From assembly GCA_934193515.1 (NCBI GenBank), contig CAKPVJ010000001.1:1-64000 (forward strand): 64,000 nt of DNA. Direction: 5' to 3'. Of this stretch, positions 17,259 through 26,363 are shown one piece after another. Origin of the DNA: an uncultured Megasphaera sp. (GTDB lineage Bacteria; Bacillota; Negativicutes; Veillonellales; Megasphaeraceae). The notes below the pieces were generated by a model, which worked only from the letters and a program-made list of their open reading frames with translations, was not told where the DNA came from and did not search any database. Numbering within the stretch: position 1 is the first letter of the stretch; each line of letters starts with the position of its first letter. Position numbers and translations under genes: made by a program.

Positions 17259-19088
17259 TTGAAAAAACTAAAATTTCTGATACCGTATGTCATGACATTT
17301 GGTATCAGCCTGATTGTATTATTTGGCTTTTATATGGCTATGAGTGCCGGTCTTCCTCATAAGACTATTTTTTTACAACTGCGCCGCTATGCGGTTTGTG
17401 CTGTTTTGCTGAGTATTTCATTTGCCTTATGGAAACAATCCGGCCGGACATATGCCCAGCTTATCTCTCATGCTGTCGTAGGGCTGGCATGGATGATTGT
17501 GTATCCTTTTACATACTGGCTCACATTTCATCAAAATACGCATTTCATTGACAATCATTTTGATATTGCTATGGGCGTATACTTATTTTTATTTTCTACG
17601 TCTCTTTCCCAATTATTATATCATACTACAAGAATTCCTAAAACCATTAACCGCTGTATCTTAGCATGTATTCAGACTGTATTACTGTTGCTGCCGCTGC
17701 TGCAGATATTTTATTATCTTGTGTATAAAACACCGCTGACAGAAGCTGCCTGGGTGGCTGTTTTGCAGACCAACACGGCTGAAGCCTATGAATACGTAAT
17801 GAAGGTTTGGGGAATACCTGGACTGGGTGCGTTTGGAATTGTTATTTTAGCCATATTTATTTTCTTTTTCTACTGCCATCGCCATGCAGTTACGCTAACG
17901 CCGCTGTCCAAAAAATTGACTATTTTTACTGTCGTTTTGTGTCTTGCTTCGGCATGGTATGCCCAACGTATTTTCACAGATACAGGTGCGATGTGGGCTC
18001 GTCATCAAGCGCAGGAATATTTTGACAATGCGCGAAAATTTGCGGCACTGCATGACAAAAATGCTGCTGATTTACAGGTTTCACCCTCTGTTCCGGCTTT
18101 TCATAAACCAAGTACCATTATTATGGTCATCGGGGAATCGGCTTCACGCAGTTATATGAGTGCCTACTATCCTGTCGAATTGGATACGACGCCATGGATG
18201 CGCACTGCTTCTCAAGAGGCCAATTTTATTCTCTTCCGGCATGCTTATACGACGATGGTACAGACTGTCGGTTCTCTGGAACGGGCATTAACGGAAAAGA
18301 ACCAATATAATACAATGGAATTTCATGAAAGTCTAACGTTGCTCGATATAGCTAAAAAAGCAGGCTATACTACCTATTGGTTCAGCAATCAAGGGACTAT
18401 CAGCAATGCGGACACGCCAATTACACTAGTCGCGCAAACGGCAGATCATGCCAAATGGATTGAAGATGAATTGGCTAACAGCACGCATGTCCGCTATGAC
18501 GGTGATTTACTGCCGTATTTAAAAGAAATCAATCCTAATGAAAACAATTTTGTTGTCATTCATATTATGGGCAGTCATGATAATTATGCCAACAGATACC
18601 CGCCAGAATTTGCGCGTTGGTCTTCTGACGCATCTCGTGACGCTGTACAGGAATATTCCAATTCGCTGGCGTATACAGACTGGGTATTGGAACAAATTTA
18701 CAAGTACGGCAAAGACAATCTAAACTTACAGGCCATGCTGTATTTCTCTGACCACGGTGCTGTGCCAAAATCCCTCCGACAGCCGGATAGGGCTTCCTTT
18801 ACGGCCCTGCGTATACCGATGTTCTTGTATTTATCTGACGAGTATATGCAACTATATCCTGATACAGCTGCTGCCCTGCGTGACCATCAAGACAGTTACT
18901 TCACGAATGATTTGATATATGAAATGGTCTGCGGCATGCTGAATATTCAATCCAATCACTACCATCCGGAAAACAGCATTGCCAGCCCATCTTATGCATT
19001 TACACGGGATACATTGACGACGGAATTAGGCAAGAAAAAACTGACGGAAGATATTCATGAAGATGAAGTCGTCAACAATAAAGAATAA
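17259..19088 (+). CDS. EptA-like lipid A/LPS phosphoethanolamine transferase
   Basis: The N-terminus has about five membrane segments (residues 1-220) and the C-terminal domain has a sulfatase fold in the periplasm. Motifs match EptA/CptA enzymes: IIMVIGESASRSYMSAY (metal-binding Glu), a Thr in MVQTVGSLERAL at the nucleophile position, VVIHIMGSHDNY, and MLYFSDHGAVP. Such enzymes move phosphoethanolamine from phosphatidylethanolamine to lipid A or core sugars, which can lower binding of cationic peptides. I chose TTG 17259 (MKKLKFLIPY) because AGGAG lies 8 bases upstream; an earlier TTG (17229) and a GTG (17250) have poor sites. It is monocistronic with its own promoter and terminator. Confidence 0.85.
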   Translation: MKKLKFLIPYVMTFGISLIVLFGFYMAMSAGLPHKTIFLQLRRYAVCAVLLSISFALWKQSGRTYAQLISHAVVGLAWMIVYPFTYWLTFHQNTHFIDNHFDIAMGVYLFLFSTSLSQLLYHTTRIPKTINRCILACIQTVLLLLPLLQIFYYLVYKTPLTEAAWVAVLQTNTAEAYEYVMKVWGIPGLGAFGIVILAIFIFFFYCHRHAVTLTPLSKKLTIFTVVLCLASAWYAQRIFTDTGAMWARHQAQEYFDNARKFAALHDKNAADLQVSPSVPAFHKPSTIIMVIGESASRSYMSAYYPVELDTTPWMRTASQEANFILFRHAYTTMVQTVGSLERALTEKNQYNTMEFHESLTLLDIAKKAGYTTYWFSNQGTISNADTPITLVAQTADHAKWIEDELANSTHVRYDGDLLPYLKEINPNENNFVVIHIMGSHDNYANRYPPEFARWSSDASRDAVQEYSNSLAYTDWVLEQIYKYGKDNLNLQAMLYFSDHGAVPKSLRQPDRASFTALRIPMFLYLSDEYMQLYPDTAAALRDHQDSYFTNDLIYEMVCGMLNIQSNHYHPENSIASPSYAFTRDTLTTELGKKKLTEDIHEDEVVNNKE

Positions 19089-19134
19089 TACAAGGATGTA
19101 ATTACTTAGCCATCCTTTTCCTATGTGTAACAAA

Positions 19135-19176
19135 CCGCCGTATGCAGTTTTTCATTCACTGCATACGGCGGTTTTA
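19135..19176 (+). terminator. Strong intrinsic terminator after the phosphoethanolamine transferase
   Basis: CCGCCGTATGCAGT (19135-19148) pairs perfectly with ACTGCATACGGCGG (19158-19171), followed by TTTTAGTTT. It separates the plus-strand gene from the convergent minus-strand operon. A smaller AGGATG/CATCCT hairpin precedes it (19093-19116). Confidence 0.85.
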
Positions 19177-19198
19177 GTTTACATAAAACAATATTATT

Positions 19199-19906
19199 TT
19201 ATTTTTCAAACAAGGAGTAGTTGCGTCCTTCTTCACGATGATAGATGCCAATGCGTCTTGCCAGCATCATATCGGTATCGATGGGCAGCTGGAACTGGTT
19301 TCCCAATACTTCCCAGACCTGGGAAGGTTTAATAGCGCCTTCGCTGGTTTGGTAAATGCCTACACGCAAGGTGATTTTATCGTCCTGCAGCTGACCTGTA
19401 ATCGGTTCTATGACATGATTCTTGACATTAATCAAGCGTACTTTGTGCTTTCCTTTTAGGGATACTTTTTCATACTGCACTTCCGGTGCCGCATTGAAAG
19501 CCTGCAATGCCGTTTCGACGGCAGCGGCCGTGGCTTCTTTTTGTGCCGGGCCCATGAGGTCATATACGGCATAGTTGGCAGCTGCCATCAGTTTGGCAGC
19601 TTTGGCATCGACATATTTACCATCCAATACGGCAAAGCCATGGGGAGATGTGGCATTCATGCGGGCCATGACATCAGATACTGCCAATTTTTCGCTTAAT
19701 TCCATATCCAAGTATTCTACATCTGCCGAAACACCTACGCCCAATGCCGAGGCGAAGCTGAGTTTCATGTGCGGGTTAAATCCTTCGGAATAACAAATAG
19801 GAAGATTGGCCCGGATGATGACATAGCGGACAGCACGGGCAAAATCCAAATGCGATAAAAATTGCAGTGCTCCGTCTTTTTTAACAGCTAAACGCAGTCT
19901 TTCCAT
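19199..19906 (-). CDS. TIGR03936-family protein (DUF2344), radical-SAM-linked
   Basis: A 235-residue protein of the DUF2344 family. Key blocks are LRLAVKKDGALQFLSHLDF at the N-terminus, ARAVRYVIIRANLPICYSEG, and FNPHMKLSFASALGVGV. The family is nearly always encoded next to, or fused with, the TIGR03960 radical SAM protein, and its biochemical role is not established. I chose ATG 19906 because AGGAAGG precedes it by 8 bases; it overlaps the radical SAM gene by 26 bases. In related genomes the operon usually continues into rng and the rplU-rpmA ribosomal genes; here it ends at a terminator. Confidence 0.85.
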   Translation of the reverse strand: MERLRLAVKKDGALQFLSHLDFARAVRYVIIRANLPICYSEGFNPHMKLSFASALGVGVSADVEYLDMELSEKLAVSDVMARMNATSPHGFAVLDGKYVDAKAAKLMAAANYAVYDLMGPAQKEATAAAVETALQAFNAAPEVQYEKVSLKGKHKVRLINVKNHVIEPITGQLQDDKITLRVGIYQTSEGAIKPSQVWEVLGNQFQLPIDTDMMLARRIGIYHREEGRNYSLFEK

Positions 19907-21770
19907 GGTCCACGCCTTCCTTTCTGTCAATAATTTTCACGCCTAAATGAGGGCATACACCACAGCCAGTACAGCTCAGGCGGCGGCAGTCATGCGTCAG
20001 TTCTTCGGCGGCAGCCCGCTTCCATTCCCGCTGCAAAAAGGACTTGGCAGCTCCGTTGCTCAAATGGTCCCATGGCAGCGGTTCGTTCAAGTCACGCTGC
20101 CGTGCTGCGTAATAATCCGGATCAATGCCAGCATTTTTAAAAGCCTGCATCCAGCGGTCGTAGTCAAACATTTCTGTCCAGCCGTCAAACTTACAGCCCA
20201 GTTTCCACGCTTCGTACAAGACGCGACCCATCCGTCTGTCACCGCGGGCAAAGGTCGCTTCCAAGCGGCCTGTCTTAGCGTCATGGTAATGGTACGAAAT
20301 ATGCTTATCGCGAATCAAGCCTTTAATATATTCTTGTTTACGGCGGATTTCTTCAATCGGCAGCTGGCCAAACCATTGAAACGCCGTATGGGACTTAGGA
20401 ACAAAACTGGAAACGGATACGGTAACTTTGCCGTTATTCTTATGCGTAACCTGCCGATAAAGGTTTAATACTTTATAGGCCAAGTCAGCAATGCCGGCCA
20501 AATCTTCGTCTGTTTCTGTCGGCAGTCCCATCATAAAATAGAGCTTGACCGTAGACCAGCCGTTTTGGAAGGCATTTTCGCACGCTGCCAGCAAATTCTC
20601 TTCCGTAACGCCTTTGTTGATAACATCCCGCAGCCGCTGCGTACCTGCTTCGGGAGCAAATGTCAGGCCGCTTTTCCGTACTTGCTGTACTTTTTTGGCA
20701 ATATCGACAGAGAAGCTGTCCACACGCAGTGACGGCAGGCTGACGCTTACTTTTTTGCCTTTAAATTCTTCCAGCAGCATATCGACTAATTCTGGAAGAC
20801 AGGAATAATCGGCTGAACTCAAGCTCATCAGAGAGATTTCATCGTAGCCGGAGTTGGCAATGATTTCTTTAGCAATCTGTACCAGTCGTTCCGGAGATTT
20901 TTCCCGCACAGGACGATAGAGCATACCAGCCTGGCAAAAACGACAGCCCCGGCTGCAGCCCCGGAATAATTCCAAAACAGCCCGGTTGTGAACAATATCA
21001 ATGTTGGGCACAATGGGTTTCGTCGGGAAGAAAACGTGCTCTTCATCGGCAACAACGCATTTTTCAATATGTTCTTTTGCTTCCGGTTCTGTCGGCGTCA
21101 AGGCTTTAAAATTTCCAGCCGCATCATATGTTGGCTGATAGAAAGCTGGTACATAGTTACCCTGCTGCGCAGCCAAGGTTTTCAGCAAGCCTTTTTTACC
21201 GCCCGGCTTGCCCGCTTCTTTCCATTGAATAATCGTATCTGCCAGCAGCTGCGTCGATTCTTCAGATTCACCGAGGAAAAATATATCGATATAGTCTGCC
21301 AATGGTTCGGCATTATAGGCACAAGGGCCGCCGGCCGCAATCAGCGGCATATCGTCTCCCCGGTCTTTGGAAAATATAGGAATACCTGCCAAATCAAGCA
21401 TATTCAAAATATTGGTAAAGCTCATTTCGTACTGCAGTGTAAATCCTACCATGTCAAATTCTCTAACCGGCGTTTTGGTTTCCAAAGAAAAAAGAGGGTA
21501 CCCCTCTTTTCTCATCAGTTCTTCCATATCCGGCCATGGCGCATAGACACGTTCAGCCGCTACATCCTGCCGTTCATTCAAAAGTGCATATAAAATCCGC
21601 AGGCCTAAATGGCTCATAGCTACTTCATATACATCTGGAAAGCAATATGCAACTGTCAATTTAACATCGTCATGGTTTTTGACTACACTATTCCATTCAC
21701 CGCCCACATATCGTGCCGGTTTCGTAACTTTACTAAGCAAAATCGGGTCTATCAAGACTGTATGTGACAC
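19881..21770 (-). CDS. TIGR03960-family radical SAM protein with B12-binding-like N-terminus
   Basis: A 629-residue protein. The N-terminal third resembles a cobalamin-binding Rossmann domain (VAYCFPDVYEVAMSHLGLRI). The radical SAM core has the cluster motif FRGCSRGCRFCQAGM, a CxxxCxxC variant, and later blocks FAPEAGTQRLRDVINKGVTE and LYFMMGLPTETDEDL. The C-terminus has a cysteine set CTGCGVCPHLG. Substrate unknown; the pairing with DUF2344 and usual proximity to RNase G and ribosomal genes has suggested a role in RNA or ribosome modification. GTG start, with GGAGG 8 bases upstream. Confidence 0.9.
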   Translation of the reverse strand: MSHTVLIDPILLSKVTKPARYVGGEWNSVVKNHDDVKLTVAYCFPDVYEVAMSHLGLRILYALLNERQDVAAERVYAPWPDMEELMRKEGYPLFSLETKTPVREFDMVGFTLQYEMSFTNILNMLDLAGIPIFSKDRGDDMPLIAAGGPCAYNAEPLADYIDIFFLGESEESTQLLADTIIQWKEAGKPGGKKGLLKTLAAQQGNYVPAFYQPTYDAAGNFKALTPTEPEAKEHIEKCVVADEEHVFFPTKPIVPNIDIVHNRAVLELFRGCSRGCRFCQAGMLYRPVREKSPERLVQIAKEIIANSGYDEISLMSLSSADYSCLPELVDMLLEEFKGKKVSVSLPSLRVDSFSVDIAKKVQQVRKSGLTFAPEAGTQRLRDVINKGVTEENLLAACENAFQNGWSTVKLYFMMGLPTETDEDLAGIADLAYKVLNLYRQVTHKNNGKVTVSVSSFVPKSHTAFQWFGQLPIEEIRRKQEYIKGLIRDKHISYHYHDAKTGRLEATFARGDRRMGRVLYEAWKLGCKFDGWTEMFDYDRWMQAFKNAGIDPDYYAARQRDLNEPLPWDHLSNGAAKSFLQREWKRAAAEELTHDCRRLSCTGCGVCPHLGVKIIDRKEGVDHGKTAFSC

Positions 21771-21790
21771 AAAAACATCCTCCTACTCCC

Positions 21791-22891
21791 CTAAAAAATC
21801 ATCGTCTGCTGCCGCATATATATACTAAGCAAAATACCCAATCCCATCATATTGGTCGTCAAGGCACTGACACCGTAGCTCATAAACGGCAGCGGAATCC
21901 CAGTAACAGGCATAATGCCGCAGGTCATACCGACGTTGACCAAGATTTGGAATCCCCACATGGCAACGATACCCGTTGCCAGCAACATGCCAAAGTTGTC
22001 TTTGCATTCCTTGGCTACCATCAAACCGCGGTATACCAACACAAAATATAAGAAAAGGATAAAAATGCATCCCATAAATCCTAATTCTTCGCCAATAACA
22101 GAAAAAATAAAGTCTGTATGATTTTCAGGGAGAAAGTTTAACTGGCTTTGGGAACCTTGAAATAGTCCCTTGCCAAACAGCATGCCGGAACCAATAGCAA
22201 TTTTAGACTGAATAATATGATATCCGGCACCAAACGGATCGGCATTGGGATTCAAAAAGACAGCAATACGGGATTTTTGATAATCCTTCAGAAAATGCCA
22301 GCCAATCGGAGCCAATACGACGCCGATGATAAAAATATTGCGCAGTAAAGACATTTTAATTTTGGCCACAAACAGCATGCCAAAACCAATAGCTAAAAAT
22401 ACCAGGCTGGTGCCCAAGTCCGGCTGTTTCAATACCAATAAAAACGGAATGCCCATATACAGGCCAATCGGAATAATACTGCGCCATGTGTTGATTTTTT
22501 CTACTCTGTCGGATAACAACGCTGCCATACAAACAATCATAATCAGTTTAGAAAATTCAGACGGCTGCAGCGTAATAGGCCCGAGCTGAATCCAGCGCTG
22601 CGCTCCCAAAGCGGATGTCCCAATAAACATGACCGCCAGCAGCATCAATAAATTGATAATATACAGCGGCCGGGCAAATTGTTTTAATTTGGTATAGTCA
22701 TAGCGGCTGAAAAATATAATAATCATTAAATTGACAATAAAGGCTGCTCCCTGCTTTGCCACAAAATCATAATTAATAGCGCCTTTATTGATATGTGTGG
22801 CACTGCCAATAATGCATAGACTGACACACACTATCAGCAAACACATGATAAGCATTACTTTATCCAAATTTTTCCATTCTCGTTTAAACAT
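21791..22891 (-). CDS. rodA: Peptidoglycan glycosyltransferase RodA
   Basis: A SEDS-family polymerase of 366 residues with about ten membrane segments. Signature parts are GSTSLGAQRWI-like ALGAQRWIQLGPITLQPSEF, LKQPDLGTSLVFLAIG, and the C-terminal VGMTCGIMPVTGIPLPFMSYG. It polymerises lipid II into glycan strands along the cell wall together with PBP2 (mrdA), encoded two genes upstream in the same operon. The end of the gene lies 20 bases before the radical SAM start, so transcription continues into that pair. Confidence 0.92.
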   Translation of the reverse strand: MFKREWKNLDKVMLIMCLLIVCVSLCIIGSATHINKGAINYDFVAKQGAAFIVNLMIIIFFSRYDYTKLKQFARPLYIINLLMLLAVMFIGTSALGAQRWIQLGPITLQPSEFSKLIMIVCMAALLSDRVEKINTWRSIIPIGLYMGIPFLLVLKQPDLGTSLVFLAIGFGMLFVAKIKMSLLRNIFIIGVVLAPIGWHFLKDYQKSRIAVFLNPNADPFGAGYHIIQSKIAIGSGMLFGKGLFQGSQSQLNFLPENHTDFIFSVIGEELGFMGCIFILFLYFVLVYRGLMVAKECKDNFGMLLATGIVAMWGFQILVNVGMTCGIMPVTGIPLPFMSYGVSALTTNMMGLGILLSIYMRQQTMIF

Positions 22892-22900
22892 TTGTAACTC

Positions 22901-23926
22901 CTATCGACGATAATGACGCCAAGCCATAGATTGCTGCCGCCGCTGCCGCACGGAAATACGCGGCATGGAAACAGCCGGCTCCGGTCGTTCTTTGCTTGTT
23001 GATTCTGTATCTGACTCGGGAGATGACGGCGTATCCTCATTCGTCATCTTCGTCATGACAGCGGCCGCCTTTTGCAGTTCTGCCGCCGCCAATGCTTTCA
23101 TTTGTCCTAATGCAGGCGGCGTTTCTGCCGCTGCTGCTGTTTTTTCTGTTGGCTGGTTTGATTTTACTAGCTGTTCTGCTGTCGGCAGCAGCGCCGTCAA
23201 TACGTCTACATCTACGGCTTTCCCCGTTTCTATATACCCTACGGTCTGTTCCATAGCATCATAAAACGGCGTGTCTTGACAGGAAATCAAACTTCCCTGC
23301 TGTGCAGCCGCATGAACAACTGCATCATGCGGCAATATACCGGCAATCGTTTCCGGATTTAAAATTTGCAGCATTTCCTGCACTGATACATAGCCTGGAT
23401 CGCTGCCGTAAAAATTATTAAACAACACATCGTAATGAAACCGTTTGTGCTTATTGCAAAACTGCATGACCCGCGCGGCATCGCGCATGGAAGACCATGT
23501 CGGCTCTATGACAAAAAACATGGTATCGGCAATGGCGACGGCATCTTTAAACGCTCGTCCCCGGCCAGGCGGACAATCAAGCAGTACGTACTCATACTTT
23601 TGGGATACTTTTTCAACAATGTACTGATACGACGGTGCATCTATTTTTTCCCATGTATGTTTCTGACTGGCTGCCAAAAAATCCAACTGGTCCGTTACGT
23701 GCAGCAGTGCTTCTTTGGTGCTGCAGTTTCCTTTCATTACATCGCCGACATCATACAGGACGTCATCCTGCATGCCAAACATCAAATCCAGATTACGCAG
23801 GCCCATATCTGCATCTACGGCAAGGACACGATGTCCATGCCGCTGCAGACTGACAGCCAAAGATGCCGTAATCAATGTCTTACCTACGCCGCCTTTGCCG
23901 GACGCCACAGCAATAATGGTCGCCAT
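22901..23926 (-). CDS. MinD-like ParA/MRP-family ATPase with long C-terminal tail
   Basis: The first 250 residues are MinD-like: deviant Walker A IIAVASGKGGVGKT at 4-17, VLAVDADMGLRNLDLMFG, and VLLDCPPGRGRAF (Walker B). The protein is 341 residues; the extra C-terminal part (about 255-341) is Ala/Glu/Ser-rich and ends in a basic stretch RISVRQRRQQSMAWRHYRR instead of the amphipathic membrane helix usual for MinD. No minC or minE lies beside it. Its place between mrdA and rodA suggests it positions or regulates the wall-elongation machine rather than, or as well as, division. GTG/ATG choice: ATG 23926 with AAGGAG upstream. Confidence 0.75.
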   Translation of the reverse strand: MATIIAVASGKGGVGKTLITASLAVSLQRHGHRVLAVDADMGLRNLDLMFGMQDDVLYDVGDVMKGNCSTKEALLHVTDQLDFLAASQKHTWEKIDAPSYQYIVEKVSQKYEYVLLDCPPGRGRAFKDAVAIADTMFFVIEPTWSSMRDAARVMQFCNKHKRFHYDVLFNNFYGSDPGYVSVQEMLQILNPETIAGILPHDAVVHAAAQQGSLISCQDTPFYDAMEQTVGYIETGKAVDVDVLTALLPTAEQLVKSNQPTEKTAAAAETPPALGQMKALAAAELQKAAAVMTKMTNEDTPSSPESDTESTSKERPEPAVSMPRISVRQRRQQSMAWRHYRR

Positions 23927-23953
23927 GAGAATGACTCCTTTCTCTGTCAGATA

Positions 23954-25840
23954 TTATCGTTTATCATCCGTTTTCGCTTGATTTTTGTGTTGTGCATCAG
24001 CGTTTTTACTGTCTTTGTTTTTGCTGTCTTTATCGTGTTTACCGCCATCTGCATATTCGCCAACATGGAAGAATTCTTCCAGCATCATTTTGACGATAGG
24101 ACCGGAAGCGACGCCGCCGTAGCCGCCTTGTTCTACCAATACGGCAACTACGATGCGGGGATGGTCAAACGGTGCATATGCAACAAACCAGCCATGGTCT
24201 ACACCGCCAAAGTTTTCTGCCGTCCCTGTTTTACCAGCGACCTGGATAGGAAATCCAGCAAACAACGAACCGGCTGTACCGGATTCTTCCGTAACGTTGC
24301 GCATCCCTTCCCGTATCAAATCCAAGGTAGAACGAGATACCGCCAAGGTTCCCACTTGTTCCGGCGCAAAAATCTTATACGGCGTACCATCCAGATTGTC
24401 GATACGATTGACGATAAACGGACGGTATTGAATGCCGCCGTTAGCCACTTCACTGACAATCATTGCTGCCTGAAGCGGTGTTACCAACTGGAAGCCCTGC
24501 CCGATAGCAGAGTTGAATGTATCCCCTAGATACCAATCCTGATTGAATGTTTTCTTTTTGTATTCTTCACTGGCAACCAAGCCGGACGCTTCGCCGCGCA
24601 GTGCAATGCCTGTTTTCTTGCCCATGCCAAACATGCGTGCATATTCAGCTAATTTTTCGATGCCGACACGGCGGCCCATTTCATAAAAGTATACGTTATC
24701 GGACTTAGCCAACGCTTCGGTAAAATTAATCCAGCCCAAAGCTTCGCCACCGGCGTTGCGCATATCGACGAGCCAATGCCGGCCGCTATCGAAAATCATT
24801 TCATCCGGTGTAACTTTTTTCAGTTCCAATGCCGCAGACCCGGTAATCAGTTTAAATGTAGAACCAGGCGGATATTCCCCGGCAATAGCACGGTTTTCCA
24901 TCGGATGATACGGGTTGTCATTAATCTGTGCCCATTCTTTCGCCGTAATGCCGCGTGTAAACCAGTTTGGATTGAAAGACGGACGGCTGGCCATAGCCAA
25001 TACAGCGCCTGTATTGGGGTCGATAGCCACTGCGGCAATCCCATGCGTCCCAATGCCGTTGGCAACTTGCTTATCCATAGCATCTTCCGCTGCCTGCTGC
25101 AAATTCAAATCAATCGTCAAATGAATATTGTGCCCGGCAACTGGATTCTTGCGTTCCATTTCTTTGACAGGACTGCCTGCTGCATCGACTTCTACTTGTC
25201 TGCCGCCATCTTTGCCGCGCAGGATGTCATCATAATAGGATTCCAAACCGGCGCGACCAATCTGTGTAATATTAGAAACGCCTTCCTGTCCTTCTAGGCG
25301 CTTCATATCTTCTTCATCAATTTGACCTACATAGCCAAAAATCTGTGCCGCCATTTCGTTGTACGGATAGTAGCGAATCGGCTGTACATCGACAGAAATA
25401 CCCGGAAGTTCATTGCGCCGTTCTTCAATTTTAGTGACAATGTCCTGTGTCAAATCCGTAGCCAATACGGTCGGCACATAGGCACTTTTGACTTTCTGTA
25501 TTTTTTCCCGCAGCTTGTCTTCCGGCTGATTAATCAACTGTGACAATTCTTTCAGTTCATCATCTGTCATGCCGTCTTTAGTCGGGACATACGTCACCAT
25601 GAAGCTGGGACGAGAGCCTACTAAAATCTGGCCGTTGCGGTCATACATAATACCGCGCATAGCAGCAATAGGAATCGCACGCAGTCGGTTTCCTTCTGCC
25701 AATGAATGATAATAGTCGCCGGCAACAATCTGTAAATACACGAGCCGACAAATCAAGACGACAAAAATACCGATTAAAATCCAATATAAATACCGGAAGC
25801 GGCCATCATTATTTTTCTTTTTCATTAACGCTTCAAGCAT
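23954..25840 (-). CDS. mrdA: Penicillin-binding protein 2 (elongasome transpeptidase)
   Basis: A 628-residue class B PBP. A single membrane helix spans about residues 16-39, the dimerisation domain follows, and the transpeptidase motifs are STFK (327-330, active-site Ser327), SDN (380-382) and KTG (537-539). A hydrophilic C-terminal tail rich in Lys, Asp and Asn (about 600-628) is an addition. It cross-links glycan strands made by RodA during cell elongation. I chose ATG 25840 because GGAGGTAAC lies upstream at proper distance; it begins 7 bases after the mreD stop. Confidence 0.92.
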   Translation of the reverse strand: MLEALMKKKNNDGRFRYLYWILIGIFVVLICRLVYLQIVAGDYYHSLAEGNRLRAIPIAAMRGIMYDRNGQILVGSRPSFMVTYVPTKDGMTDDELKELSQLINQPEDKLREKIQKVKSAYVPTVLATDLTQDIVTKIEERRNELPGISVDVQPIRYYPYNEMAAQIFGYVGQIDEEDMKRLEGQEGVSNITQIGRAGLESYYDDILRGKDGGRQVEVDAAGSPVKEMERKNPVAGHNIHLTIDLNLQQAAEDAMDKQVANGIGTHGIAAVAIDPNTGAVLAMASRPSFNPNWFTRGITAKEWAQINDNPYHPMENRAIAGEYPPGSTFKLITGSAALELKKVTPDEMIFDSGRHWLVDMRNAGGEALGWINFTEALAKSDNVYFYEMGRRVGIEKLAEYARMFGMGKKTGIALRGEASGLVASEEYKKKTFNQDWYLGDTFNSAIGQGFQLVTPLQAAMIVSEVANGGIQYRPFIVNRIDNLDGTPYKIFAPEQVGTLAVSRSTLDLIREGMRNVTEESGTAGSLFAGFPIQVAGKTGTAENFGGVDHGWFVAYAPFDHPRIVVAVLVEQGGYGGVASGPIVKMMLEEFFHVGEYADGGKHDKDSKNKDSKNADAQHKNQAKTDDKR

Positions 25841-25847
25841 GTATATG

Positions 25848-26363
25848 TTACCTCCATCTACCAGCAACGCTCCATCCATAATAGGAATCTTCCCGACGGA
25901 GCCGCCATACGACACGATCGACAGGAATCATGAGGATACCATGGTATATGAGCATGGGAATACTAAATTCAAACAAATACGATGCCACATGAATAAACTG
26001 TCCTGATGCAAACAGGATAATACAGTTCAAAACCAGGCAGCACTCAGTGGCGCCCAGTACAATCAGCAGCGTTAATATCCATTGGTCTTTATCTATATCG
26101 CGGCCTAAATAGCTGCAGACAATCGCAATAATCAAGTACGGCAGCAAATGCAGGCCAAAGAAATTGCCAATAATGACATCCTGGCAAAATCCTCCCAGCA
26201 ACGCCGTCCAAATACCGATGCGCTGTCCATGATGCAGGGCCATCAATACGACAAAAACAAAAATTAAATTAGGCTGATTCACGCCATTAAAAATAAACGG
26301 CAATACAGCGCTTTGTAAAATAAATACAATAAACGCCGCCATGACGCAGCTTAGTTTCTTCAT
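25848..26363 (-). CDS. mreD: Rod shape-determining membrane protein MreD
   Basis: A 171-residue protein with five to six membrane helices (VMAAFIVFILQSAVLPFIF at the N-terminus, PNLIFVFVVLMALHHGQRIG, and a C-terminal LIYHGILMIPVDRVVWRLRR). It is a partner of MreC and RodA in the elongasome. The start ATG overlaps the mreC stop by 4 bases, so translation is coupled. Confidence 0.88.
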   Translation of the reverse strand: MKKLSCVMAAFIVFILQSAVLPFIFNGVNQPNLIFVFVVLMALHHGQRIGIWTALLGGFCQDVIIGNFFGLHLLPYLIIAIVCSYLGRDIDKDQWILTLLIVLGATECCLVLNCIILFASGQFIHVASYLFEFSIPMLIYHGILMIPVDRVVWRLRREDSYYGWSVAGRWR

